NCBI GenBank assembly: GCA_037384225.1
Contig: JARROD010000155.1
Location: forward strand, 1-12,705
Source: JARROD01 sp037384225
GTDB taxonomy: Bacteria; Pseudomonadota; Gammaproteobacteria; Pseudomonadales; Cellvibrionaceae
DNA length: 12,705 nt
Direction of reading: 5' to 3'
Made by a program: the position numbers and the translations under genes. Below, piece by piece: positions 1-7,594 of this stretch (within the stretch, counting starts at the first letter, position 1; each line of letters starts with the position of its first letter). Below the pieces are notes generated by a model. It saw nothing but the letters and a program-made list of their open reading frames with translations. It did not search any database and was not told where the DNA came from.

Positions 1-831
1 GGCGGGTTTAAAGCCGACAGTGTGTCCGCTCCGTTCCCGGTAGTGCCTGATCATTCTGGCCATTACCAGACTCACCGGCAGGGTGGCGTTAACGGATTCC
101 ATGCCGGTGGAGGTTTTTATAAAGTCGCTGCCCGCCATCATCGCTACCATGGCGGCGCGGGCAACCGTGTTGAGGGAGCCGAGTTCGCCGGTGGCGAGAA
201 TGGTTTTCATATGGGCGTCGCCGCAGGCGTCGCGAAAGCGGCGGATTTCATCGTAGAGGCGCTGCCAGTGGCCGTTGAGTGCATGGGCGCGGGTAATGAC
301 GATGTCGATTTCCTCGGCGCCGGCGGACACCGAGGCTTTTATTTCCTCTAGACGGGTGGCGAAAGGGGAGAGGCCGGCGGGAAAACCGGTGGAGACGGCG
401 GCCACCGGGATACCGCAGCCGGCCAGCGCTGCCGTGGCAGTGGCCACCATTTCATGGTACACACAGACCGCTGCGGTGGTGATGCCGAGGTGCTCCACCC
501 CCAGGCTAGTCAGTATTTCCCGCTCCAGAGGCTGGCGGGCTTTGGCACAGAGACGTCGTACCCGGCCCGTGGTGTCCTGCCCGGAGAGGGTGGTGAGATC
601 GATACAGGAGACGGCTTTCAGCAGCCAGGCGGCCTGCCATTCCCGCTTCAGGGAGCGCCGGGCGTTGAACGCCGCGGCCCGGCGCTCGACGGCGCTGAGA
701 TTGATGCGCATGTCGTCGATCCAGTGTCGCTGAAAGTCAACGCCGGGATTAAGTCTGGGGGAGCTCCGGTGATCGTCTTGTTCCCGGGTGTAAGGCGGTG
801 CGCCAGCCGGGGAGGTGGTGACAGCATTCAT
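1..831 (-). CDS. deoC: Deoxyribose-phosphate aldolase (3' end cut by window edge)
   Basis: Class I aldolase that cleaves 2-deoxyribose 5-phosphate into glyceraldehyde 3-phosphate and acetaldehyde in the cytoplasm, the last step of deoxynucleoside breakdown. The 277 codons present are open to the left edge. They include the EWQAAWLLKAV..CIDLTTLSG region, GEEID-type segment EIDIVI with the proton-relay Asp (about D176), HMKTILATGELG, the Schiff-base Lys in FIKTSTG (about K239), and the start of the GFKPAGG loop (K275). The sequence follows the long class represented by animal DERA (about 320-340 residues) rather than the 259-residue E. coli enzyme. The ATG at 831 gives a roughly 40-residue N-terminal extension; no strong ribosome binding site is visible, and the ATG for M41 is an alternative. 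It lies 38 bp after deoB on the same strand and is probably co-transcribed with it. Only the extreme C-terminus is missing, and that is due to the window. Confidence 0.95.
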   Translation of the reverse strand, partial: MNAVTTSPAGAPPYTREQDDHRSSPRLNPGVDFQRHWIDDMRINLSAVERRAAAFNARRSLKREWQAAWLLKAVSCIDLTTLSGQDTTGRVRRLCAKARQPLEREILTSLGVEHLGITTAAVCVYHEMVATATAALAGCGIPVAAVSTGFPAGLSPFATRLEEIKASVSAGAEEIDIVITRAHALNGHWQRLYDEIRRFRDACGDAHMKTILATGELGSLNTVARAAMVAMMAGSDFIKTSTGMESVNATLPVSLVMARMIRHYRERSGHTVGFKPA

Positions 832-869
832 AGCAATTGGTCTTTGTTGGTCTTTATAGCCCGTGTGCT

Positions 870-2201
870 TCAGTGTAACTTGTGAAAAAAAGACTTCCCG
901 TAGTCGAGCGGGTCGAGGCCGAAGCAAGTAGCCAGCGTCTGGCCGATATCGGCGAAGCTGCGGCGTCGCCCCAGAGCCTGCGGTTTGACATTGGGACCGA
1001 ACACCAGCACCGGAATATGTTCGCGGGTGTGATCGCTGCCGCGCCAGGTCGGATCGCAGCCGTGATCGGCGGTGATAACGACCCGGTCGCCGGGTTGCAG
1101 TAGGGCTTCCAGTTCCGGCAGGCGCCTGTCCATTTGCTCCAGGGCGGCGGCGTAACCCGGCACATCCCGGCGGTGTCCGTAGAGGGTATCGAAGTCGACA
1201 AAGTTAGTCATTATCAGCGAGCCTGAAGCGGCGCGGCGGGCGGTCTTGAGAGTGGCGTCGAACAGTGCCATATTGCCGTCGGCCTTGATCACTTCCCCGA
1301 TGCCTCGGCCAGAAAAAATATCATTGATTTTGCCGATGGCGATCACTCGGCCACCGGCCTGCTTAAGTTTGTCCAGCAGGGTTGATCGGTGGGGCGGCGT
1401 GGTGAAATCGCGGCGGTTTCCCGTGCGTACGAAGCCGGGGCCGGATGGGGTTTTCACCGGACCTATAAACGGCCGCGCGATTACCCGACCCAGTTTTTTG
1501 GAGTCGGACCCGTGTGCGATCGCTTGCGAGGATGGTGAGAGCGAGGGCATGGCGGCTGTGGTTTCCGCCGCGGATAGGGCGGCAAAATAGCCGTCGGCCA
1601 AGCCGCGGGCGGTGGTGCACACCTCCAGCAATCTTTCGAGACCAAAATGTTGCTCGTGGGCGGCAATTTGCAGCACGGAATCCGCCGAGGTATAGACAAT
1701 AGGTTTGCCGGTGCGGATATGCTCGTTGCCAAGGCGTTGCAAAATGGTGGTGCCGGAACTGTGACAGTTGCCCAGTATCCCCGGCAGCTCCGCGGATTCG
1801 ATCAACGTGTCGATCAGCGGCGCGGGGAAACAGGGTTGGGTGTCGGGAAAGTAAATCCATTCAAACGCCACCGGCAGTCCGGCGATTTCCCAGTGCCCGC
1901 TGGGGGTGTCCTTGCCGCGGCTCAATTCCGCGCAATAGCCATAGGCGGCGGCGGGGGTAGTTGCTTCGATCCCGGGCAGTGGGCCGCCGTTGCATGCCAG
2001 CGCGGCCTGGCCGAGCCCCAGGCGCAGTAAGTTGGGAATCCTCAGTGGGCCGCTGCGCAAGCCCGGTTTATCGGCGTACCCCTGCGCACAGCGGGCGGCG
2101 ATATGGGCCAGGGTGTTGGCGCCGCTGTCGCCAAAGCTGTCGGCGTCAGCGGTGGCGCCGATGCCGAGAGAGTCCATCACCAAGACAAAGGCGCGGGCCA
2201 T
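870..2201 (-). CDS. deoB: Phosphopentomutase
   Basis: Interconverts (deoxy)ribose 1-phosphate and 5-phosphate, linking deoA to deoC. It is an alkaline-phosphatase-superfamily enzyme that binds two Mn ions. The metal ligands can be read directly: D10 in VMDSLGIGA, D338 and H343 in FDTLYGH, D379-H380 and H391 in ADHGCDPTWRGSDHTREH. The Thr that carries the phosphate is in DTPSGHWE (about T99). At 443 residues it is longer than the E. coli enzyme (407); most of the excess is an Ala/Ser-rich stretch at about residues 205-235, before KLGRVIARPF in the cap domain. I chose the ATG at 2201 because it gives the usual MxRAF start and has a GGGGG stretch 10 bases upstream. A TTG two codons earlier (2207) overlaps the deoA stop. 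The start of deoB abuts the end of deoA, which implies translational coupling. Confidence 0.96.
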   Translation of the reverse strand: MARAFVLVMDSLGIGATADADSFGDSGANTLAHIAARCAQGYADKPGLRSGPLRIPNLLRLGLGQAALACNGGPLPGIEATTPAAAYGYCAELSRGKDTPSGHWEIAGLPVAFEWIYFPDTQPCFPAPLIDTLIESAELPGILGNCHSSGTTILQRLGNEHIRTGKPIVYTSADSVLQIAAHEQHFGLERLLEVCTTARGLADGYFAALSAAETTAAMPSLSPSSQAIAHGSDSKKLGRVIARPFIGPVKTPSGPGFVRTGNRRDFTTPPHRSTLLDKLKQAGGRVIAIGKINDIFSGRGIGEVIKADGNMALFDATLKTARRAASGSLIMTNFVDFDTLYGHRRDVPGYAAALEQMDRRLPELEALLQPGDRVVITADHGCDPTWRGSDHTREHIPVLVFGPNVKPQALGRRRSFADIGQTLATCFGLDPLDYGKSFFHKLH

Positions 2202-2203
2202 AT

Positions 2204-3547
2204 TCAACCGGCCCCCAGAGAGGTTAAACGCTGTACAATGGCGGGGCCCGGCATTTCTGTCGAGTCGGAGAATATGTACGCGTCGCGCAGTCTCGCCAGC
2301 GCTTTGTCGGCGTCGGCACGGCTGGCGGCGTGAACAATGGCGAGTGGTTCACCGTTGTCGACTTTTTCGCCGAGTCCCTTGACCGCGCTCAACCCTACCG
2401 CGTGATTCACCTTATCCTGCGGGCGGCGACGGCCACCGCCGAGTTCCACGATGGCATTGCCGAGTGCCCGCACGTCGATCGAAGCCAGGGCTTTTTCCCG
2501 GCCTTCGGCAATATCCGCAAAAAAGGGAACGGTAACCGGTGCCGCAGTGAGATAATCGTCGGGTTTATCGATGAAATCCTTCGGTCCGCCAAGGGCATAA
2601 ATCATATGGCCAAAAAATTCCGCCGCGTCGCCGTTTTCGAGCACTTTCTGCAACTGGTACTCCGCCGTTTTTAAATCGCTGTGGATGTTGCTGAGCACCA
2701 ACAATTCAGCGCCCAGCGCGATAACCACCGCGTGGAGTCGCGGGTCGCGGAACTCGCCGCTGAGATAGTGAACCACCTCTGCCACTTCCAATGCGTTGCC
2801 GGCGTTGGTACCCAATACCTGTGACATATCGGTGATCAACGCGGAAATCGACAGGCCCAGGCCTTCGCCCACTTCTACGATATTGGTGCCCAGTTCCCTG
2901 GCCATACTGTGGCTGGCGGCAAAGGCACCGCTGCCGGTTTTGATATCCATTACCAGGCTGTCGAGGCCGGCGGAGAGCTTTTTGGAGAGGATCGAGGCGG
3001 TGATCAAGGGCACGGATTCCACCGTGGCGGTGACATCGCGAATACTATAAAGTCGCTTATCCGCCGGCGCCAGCTGTGCGGTCTGGCCGACAATCGCACA
3101 GCCACACTGTTTAACCACCCGCTGGAACCGGTCGATATCCGGGCTGGTATTGTAGCCCGGAATACTGTCCATTTTATCCAGGGTGCCGCCGGTGTGCCCC
3201 AGGCCCCGCCCGGATATCATCGGCACATAAGCACCGCAGGCTGCCAGCATGGGAGCCAGCATCAGGCTGACCTTATCGCCCACGCCGCCGGTGGAGTGTT
3301 TATCGACGACAGGACCATTGAGATCCATCCCGCGCCAATCCAGACTCGAGCCGGACAATTGTAAAGCCCGGGTTAAGGCGATGCATTCGTCATGTTGCAA
3401 CCCCTTGAAAAAAATAGCCATGGCCAGGGCGGCAACCTGGCCTTCGGTAACGGATTGTTCGACCATCCCTTCGATAAAATCAGTGATCTGTTGATCGCTT
3501 AGTGTCAGTCCTTCGCGCTTGGCGCGAATAATCTCTTGGGCTAGCAT
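2204..3547 (-). CDS. deoA: Thymidine phosphorylase
   Basis: Phosphorolyses thymidine (and deoxyuridine) to the base plus 2-deoxyribose 1-phosphate, the entry step of the pathway that deoB and deoC complete. At 447 residues it matches the usual length of about 440. Phosphate-binding KHSTGGVGDK lies at about residues 83-92. The thymidine/pyrimidine phosphorylase signature SGRGLGHTGGTLD lies at about 112-124, followed by KMDSIPG where E. coli has KLESIPG. The GGGRR segment near residue 390 is also present. The ATG at 3547 (MLAQEIIRAKREG) was preferred over the longer ATG at 3580: MLAQEII matches the family N-terminus and AGAGGA sits 6-7 bases upstream. It is the first gene of the deoA-deoB-deoC operon. 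The gene order differs from E. coli, which has deoC-deoA-deoB-deoD. Confidence 0.97.
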   Translation of the reverse strand: MLAQEIIRAKREGLTLSDQQITDFIEGMVEQSVTEGQVAALAMAIFFKGLQHDECIALTRALQLSGSSLDWRGMDLNGPVVDKHSTGGVGDKVSLMLAPMLAACGAYVPMISGRGLGHTGGTLDKMDSIPGYNTSPDIDRFQRVVKQCGCAIVGQTAQLAPADKRLYSIRDVTATVESVPLITASILSKKLSAGLDSLVMDIKTGSGAFAASHSMARELGTNIVEVGEGLGLSISALITDMSQVLGTNAGNALEVAEVVHYLSGEFRDPRLHAVVIALGAELLVLSNIHSDLKTAEYQLQKVLENGDAAEFFGHMIYALGGPKDFIDKPDDYLTAAPVTVPFFADIAEGREKALASIDVRALGNAIVELGGGRRRPQDKVNHAVGLSAVKGLGEKVDNGEPLAIVHAASRADADKALARLRDAYIFSDSTEMPGPAIVQRLTSLGAG

Positions 3548-3579
3548 AACTGTTCCTCTTCTTAATAACCGCAATGCCA

Positions 3580-3608
3580 TTTATAGCCAAAGCGGTAAAG
3601 AACCCCAA
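3580..3608 (-). promoter_or_regulatory. Candidate sigma70 promoter of the deo operon
   Basis: On the minus strand, TTGGGG (3603-3608) is separated by exactly 17 bp from TATAAA (3580-3585), with deoA starting at 3547. That would give an untranslated leader of about 25 bases containing the AGAGGA ribosome binding site. The -10 matches consensus at 5 of 6 positions; the -35 is weaker. Confidence 0.6.
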
Positions 3609-3646
3609 CGCTTTGGGTATAGTTATGCTCAATGCGGGGAAATAAT

Positions 3647-3662
3647 AGGTTAATGTTAACCT
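3647..3662. promoter_or_regulatory. Perfect 16-bp palindrome upstream of deo promoter (candidate operator)
   Basis: AGGTTAA-TG-TTAACCT is a perfect 7-bp inverted repeat about 40 bp upstream of the deo -35 element, between the divergent deoA and transporter genes. An overlapping inverted repeat, AACCTT (3658-3663) and AAGGTT (3670-3675), extends it. Position and symmetry suit a dimeric regulator, activator or repressor. I cannot say which protein binds it. Confidence 0.4.
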
Positions 3663-3925
3663 TTTGGTCAAGGTTCGATAGGGACTATTAAGTATTCTGA
3701 TATTGCGTCGCCCGAGGCGGTGTGCCTTCGATCCTGACCTCCGCCTGACACTGTGCCGGCCTCGGGTTATTGAGACATTACACGATGGATTTACACGTAC
3801 CTGTAAACTGAACATATACCATTAACAGTGAAAGTTGACCATTTGATCAGGTCGTGATAGGTTGAACGCTCCCTGCCACTGACGAAAACTATACCAATGA
3901 TTAATTTACTCGCAGCGGGCACTTT

Positions 3926-4684
3926 ATGAGCGCGATCGGCATGCTTGTCCTGGTCGCCATGGCCGTCCTGCTATCGGAAAACCGTAAAGCCATCAACGTT
4001 CGCACCGTTGCCGTCGCCTTCGCGATCCAAGCGGGATTTGCCGCGCTGGTGCTTTATATTCCGTTTGGGCAAAAGGCATTGGGAGCGGTATCCAGCGGTG
4101 TACAACTGGTCATCAACTACGCTGATGAGGGTATCATTTTTTTATTCGGCGATCTCGGTCGTAAGAAGCTGGGATTTATTTTCGCCTTTAATGTGCTCCC
4201 GGTTCTGATCTTTTTTTCCGCGCTGGTTTCCGTGCTTTACTACCTCGGTATTATGCAGAAAGTGATCAACGTTATCGGTGGTTCTCTGAAACGCCTGATG
4301 GGAACCGGACACGCAGAGTCGCTTTCCGCGACCGCCAATATTTTTGTCAGCCAGACCGAGGCGCCATTGGTTGTGCGGCCGTATATCGCGGTGATGACCC
4401 GATCAGAGTTATTTGCGGTGATGGTCGGCGGTATGGCTTCGATTGCCGGTTCACTGTTGGCCGGTTACGCGAACATGGGCGTGGAATTGAAATACCTTAT
4501 CGCCTCCAGCTTTATGGCCGCGCCGGGCGGTTTGTTGATGGCGAAACTGATTATGCCGGAAACCCAGTCTCCGGCAATTGATATCGAGCAGGGCTCTTTT
4601 AATGAAGAAAAACCGGTCAACGTTATCGATGCCGCGGCGGCCGGCGCTGTTCTCGAATATTACCAGGCGACCATAACCCCCTGA
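3926..4684 (+). pseudogene. CNT-family nucleoside transporter, C-terminally truncated (nupC-like)
   Basis: Concentrative nucleoside transporters are inner-membrane symporters of about 400 residues that import nucleosides with H+ or Na+. The 252 codons here contain the N-terminal domain (hydrophobic segments at about 2-17 and 27-46), the YADEGIIFLFG segment, membrane segments at about 83-108, the SLSATANIFVSQTEAPLVVRPYI gating region (given in part) and FMAAPGGLLMAK. The family resemblance then stops at NVIDAAAAGA, where homologues continue with SSG and five or so more membrane segments. Instead there is an unrelated tail, VLEYYQATITP, and a stop. The missing half carries the second substrate/cation-binding repeat, so transport activity is unlikely. 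Only about 40 bp separate the stop from tetR, so this is a deletion rather than a frameshift. The start ATG at 3926 has no good ribosome binding site. It overlaps the stop of an 11-codon frame starting at 3897. Confidence 0.85.
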
Positions 4685-4727
4685 AAATGACGGCCAGTGG
4701 TTACCCGCGGTTTAAATTGAGGTGTCG

Positions 4728-5345
4728 ATGAAATATCAAAAAGAACTCGTGCGCGAAGCTAATGAACGAAAAATCGTCGCGGCGGCGGAGCTGATATTCG
4801 CGCAATATGGGTTCAAAGGCGCGACCACCGAACGCATCGCCAAACAGGCGGGGCTGCCCAAAGCCAACGTGCACTACTATTTCAAAACCAAATTTGACCT
4901 GTACCGTCGAGTGTTGGCATTGATTCTGGAAGAATGGATGAGTGCGGCCACAGTATTTGATGAGTACGACGATCCACGCACCGCGCTGGAAACCTATGTG
5001 CGTTCAAAAATGATGTTCTCACGCTCCCGGCCCCTGGCCTCAAAAGTATGGGCCAACGAAATCCTGCATGGTGCGCAGGTACTGGGTGGGTTTTTAGATA
5101 CAACCCTGAAAACCTGGCTACAGGATCGAGTGCACGTCGTGGAAGGCTGGATTGCGCAGAAAAAAATCAAAGCGGTAGACCCCCACGCCTTGTTCTACAT
5201 GATTTGGTCGACCACACAGCACTACGCGGATTTCGAACGGCAATTAGTTTTATTGCACGGTGGGCAACCGTTTTCAGATCGGGAGTACGAGCAAAAAATA
5301 GAACAGGTGGTGGAATTAATATTGGGGAGCGTCGGGCTGAATTGA
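4728..5345 (+). CDS. TetR-family transcriptional regulator, RutR-like
   Basis: One-component repressor of 205 residues, a normal length for the family. The N-terminal helix-turn-helix is plain: the TTERIAKQAGLPKANVHYYF region at about residues 33-52, followed by KTKFDLYRRVL. The PKANVHYYFKTK and SRPLASKVWANEILHGA segments resemble RutR, the uracil/thymine-responsive regulator of pyrimidine catabolism in E. coli. The ATG at 4728 is preferred over the GTG at 4722 because GAGG lies 5 bases upstream of it. It begins about 40 bp after the truncated nucleoside transporter and next to the deo operon, so a role in nucleoside or pyrimidine metabolism is plausible. That is inference: its original target genes may have been lost with the deletion just upstream. 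The gene itself looks intact. Confidence 0.9.
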   Translation: MKYQKELVREANERKIVAAAELIFAQYGFKGATTERIAKQAGLPKANVHYYFKTKFDLYRRVLALILEEWMSAATVFDEYDDPRTALETYVRSKMMFSRSRPLASKVWANEILHGAQVLGGFLDTTLKTWLQDRVHVVEGWIAQKKIKAVDPHALFYMIWSTTQHYADFERQLVLLHGGQPFSDREYEQKIEQVVELILGSVGLN

Positions 5346-5363
5346 TTTCAACAGAAAAAATAC

Positions 5364-5439
5364 GGCGCTGTTCATCGTTTTGTCCGGTGGTAGACACACT
5401 GCAACCCTTCCTTGGGGGCTCGCTCGCGGCATCCCTGCC
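5364..5439. repeat. Decayed relative of the 9952-10168 MITE
   Basis: Positions 5364-5382 match the 19-bp terminal repeat of the MITE at 15 of 19 positions. The next bases (TCCGGTGGTAG) resemble the inside of that element's right end read in reverse. Positions 5403-5439 repeat its core (AACCCTTCCYTGGGGGCTCG, then CTYGCGGCA). The inner 30-bp arms and the second terminal repeat are absent, so this is a deleted or rearranged copy. It lies 18 bp after the tetR stop. Confidence 0.6.
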
Positions 5440-5442
5440 GGC

Positions 5443-5469
5443 CCGGCTATTAGCACCTTTAGCCGGTTT
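5443..5469 (+). terminator. Candidate terminator between tetR and the DUF885 gene
   Basis: CCGGCTA (5443-5449) and TAGCCGG (5460-5466) form a perfect 7-bp stem with a 10-base loop, followed by TTTC. The T tract is short, so efficiency is doubtful. It sits in the 142-bp gap between two convergent genes. Confidence 0.4.
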
Positions 5470-5487
5470 CAAAAAAGCATCTATCAA

Positions 5488-7419
5488 TCAATGGGCATTC
5501 ATTGCCGCGACTTTTTTACTTTCAATCCAAGCCTTCACATCGCTTTTTACCAACGCCATCGGTCGCGCCCCCGGTAGCAAAATCAAATCGTGAAATTCCC
5601 GCAGATCAAACTTCTCCCCCAGTGCCTTGCGGGCGAGAGAACGCAGCTCGACAAACTGCAGCATACCCAATTTATAACCGAGCGCTTGTCCCGGCCAGGC
5701 CATATAGCGCTCCACCTCGGCAGTAACATCCGATTTCGGCGTACCGGTAGTCTTGTAAAAATAGTCGATGGCCTGCTCGCGGGTCCATTTTTTTGCGTGC
5801 AGGCCGGTATCGACCACCAGTCGCACAGCGCGATAGAGCTCCGCTTGCAAACGCCCCAGATCTCCCCAGGGGTCGTTCTTATACATCTGCATTTCCGCCG
5901 CCAGCTTTTCAGCATAGAGCGCCCAGCCTTCCACATAGGTATTAAAAGGGGCATTTTGGCGCAACAAACCAATATCCTGTTGTGCCATATTCAACGCAAT
6001 TTGAAAATGATGACCGGGTACCGCCTCGTGATAAGTCAGTGTTTTAAGGCCGAAACTGGGGGTGGCTTTCATATCGCGCAGATTGATCCAGTAGATTCCC
6101 GGACGGGAACCGTCAAGTGAGGGTGGTGTATAAAAACCGCCGGCCTCGCCGGCCTCCGAGACCGGTGGAATACGGCGCACCTCCACCAGGGCTTTCGGTA
6201 GCGTCGCAAACATCTGCGGCGCCATGTCCATAACCTCCTGCACCTGCAGATTCAGATCGTGCAGAAGTTGACTGCGTCCCGCATCGGAATCCTGGTACAG
6301 AAATTTTGGGTCTTCGGTCATGGCGATCATTCTTTCGCCCACCGAGCCCTCGCTGAGGCCGTTGGCTTTGAGTATGCGATCCATGGCGGTGGAAATCCGT
6401 TCAACCTCTTTCAGGCCCAGGTTGTGAATAGCCTCGGCGCTGAGTGGAGAGTCGCCCAGGTAGCGGATTTCATGCTTGTAAAAGTCCCCGCCACCCGGCT
6501 GTGCCCAGATGCCGTCGTCCAGTGGCGCCCGCTGTTGCTGCTCGGACAGGTAAGCGGCGACCTTGCGATAACCGGGGTAAACGCGGTCGCGTACCAATTC
6601 GGTGGCTGCGGTCAGCAGGCGGTTTTTGTCGGTTTCGGGTAGTGCTGCTATGTTGTCGAGGCGTTCCTTAAACGTGGTAACCAACGCATGCTGCCCGGGT
6701 TCGGCGGCAAGGAAGTTTTTGAAATAAGCCAGCGTATTCGGGTAGAGTTTTTTCGGCAGAATGACGCCCGCGGCATCGTCGGCTTTAACCTTTTCCAACA
6801 CCTGTTCGGTAAGTTGCTCAAAGGCGGCGAGTCTGGCCAGGTAGTCACGGGCGTCTTCTGTGTTGGTTACCCGCTGTTGAACCTGCATGGCCTTGGGAAT
6901 ATCGATCAGCGGGCCGGAAATCTGATTAACGATGTAGGGCAGGTGGCCGCCCCAGGTGTCGATGTAGCCGGCGTTAAAAGTGGTGCTGCCGGCGTAGTAG
7001 TTTTCTATCACTTTGAGTATATTGAGATGCAAGGCATCTTTGCTGTCCATGGCGCCGGGGTCAAAGTGGGATAATTCCTCAACCGCATCTTTCATGGTTT
7101 GTTGCAGTCGCTGCATACCGTCGGGGGAGTAGTCGGGCAGACGGTTATTGTATGCTCCGCCAACCTGTTGCGGGGCTATATCGAGCACAGTGGATAACAC
7201 CGGCTGCTGTTTCATAAAGGCCAGGGTGTGCCGCTCCACCACTTTATCGAGAGCGGCGCGCGATACGCTTGCCACACCGGGAGCCGGCGTAGTTATCGAA
7301 ACCTTGGCACCGGAATCGTTGGCGGCTGACGGCTGGTCGGTATTAGTGCAGCCGGACAGCCAGCCGGTTAAAGCCAGTCCGGCCAGTATGGAAGTGTTTT
7401 TCAGAAATTTATTAATCAT
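5488..7419 (-). CDS. DUF885-family lipoprotein, putative zinc metallopeptidase
   Basis: Predicted outer- or inner-membrane-anchored lipoprotein of 643 residues. The N-terminus is a type II signal peptide: basic start, hydrophobic ILAGLALTGW, lipobox LSGC with the lipidated Cys at C24, then a Ser/Asp-rich linker. The DUF885 (PF05960) zinc-site motif is intact: YHEAVPGHHF at about residues 463-472 (H464, E465, H470, H471) and YVEGWALYAE with a probable third ligand Glu near 497. Substrates of the family are poorly defined, so peptidase activity is inferred from the gluzincin-like motif. I chose ATG 7419 (MINKFLKN) because it gives a compact signal peptide. ATG 7431 adds four residues, and an upstream ATG at 7506 adds an implausible 29-residue extension. 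None has a strong ribosome binding site. It is transcribed towards tetR and separated by 175 bp from mipA on the same strand. Confidence 0.9.
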   Translation of the reverse strand: MINKFLKNTSILAGLALTGWLSGCTNTDQPSAANDSGAKVSITTPAPGVASVSRAALDKVVERHTLAFMKQQPVLSTVLDIAPQQVGGAYNNRLPDYSPDGMQRLQQTMKDAVEELSHFDPGAMDSKDALHLNILKVIENYYAGSTTFNAGYIDTWGGHLPYIVNQISGPLIDIPKAMQVQQRVTNTEDARDYLARLAAFEQLTEQVLEKVKADDAAGVILPKKLYPNTLAYFKNFLAAEPGQHALVTTFKERLDNIAALPETDKNRLLTAATELVRDRVYPGYRKVAAYLSEQQQRAPLDDGIWAQPGGGDFYKHEIRYLGDSPLSAEAIHNLGLKEVERISTAMDRILKANGLSEGSVGERMIAMTEDPKFLYQDSDAGRSQLLHDLNLQVQEVMDMAPQMFATLPKALVEVRRIPPVSEAGEAGGFYTPPSLDGSRPGIYWINLRDMKATPSFGLKTLTYHEAVPGHHFQIALNMAQQDIGLLRQNAPFNTYVEGWALYAEKLAAEMQMYKNDPWGDLGRLQAELYRAVRLVVDTGLHAKKWTREQAIDYFYKTTGTPKSDVTAEVERYMAWPGQALGYKLGMLQFVELRSLARKALGEKFDLREFHDLILLPGARPMALVKSDVKAWIESKKVAAMNAH

Positions 7420-7594
7420 GGGTACTCGCATGTTGCTGGTTATGCTCTTTTCACTGGTTGTTTTCCAGATCCGGTAAACGGCGGTGGTTGTCGGATTGTT
7501 GTCCATTGGGACAGTATGGGTAATGACGAATAAGCGGTCGAGTCACGTAATAGCCCTTTGCAACTGATGGGGCGTTTAATGGCGGGGCAGGGCA

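Larger units (their letters stand above)
3548..3925. other. Divergent intergenic region deoA / transporter
   Basis: This 378-bp region has no credible gene. It holds the deo promoter and the 16-bp palindrome. A further inverted repeat, CCCGAGGC (3711-3718) and GCCTCGGG (3759-3766), could form a long-loop hairpin of unknown role. Nearer the transporter, TTGACC at about 3835 could be a -35 element, but I find no convincing -10 at the right spacing. Confidence 0.5.

Noticed and set aside
1246..2382. Long plus-strand open frames antisense to deoB and deoA
   Set aside because: They result from the GC-rich codon use of the real minus-strand genes and show no protein-family features.
3711..3766. 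CCCGAGGC/GCCTCGGG inverted repeat as a terminator or riboswitch
   Set aside because: The loop is 40 bases, there is no T tract, and no known riboswitch pattern is visible. I recorded it only as a repeat in the intergenic entry.
4640..4690. Frameshift as the cause of transporter truncation
   Set aside because: A frameshift would leave the remaining roughly 450 bp of transporter DNA readable in another frame, but tetR starts only 43 bp after the stop. A deletion is needed.
5048..5593. 181-codon plus-strand open frame overlapping tetR and the DUF885 end
   Set aside because: It shadows tetR in another frame, has no family resemblance, and runs through the repeat and terminator region.
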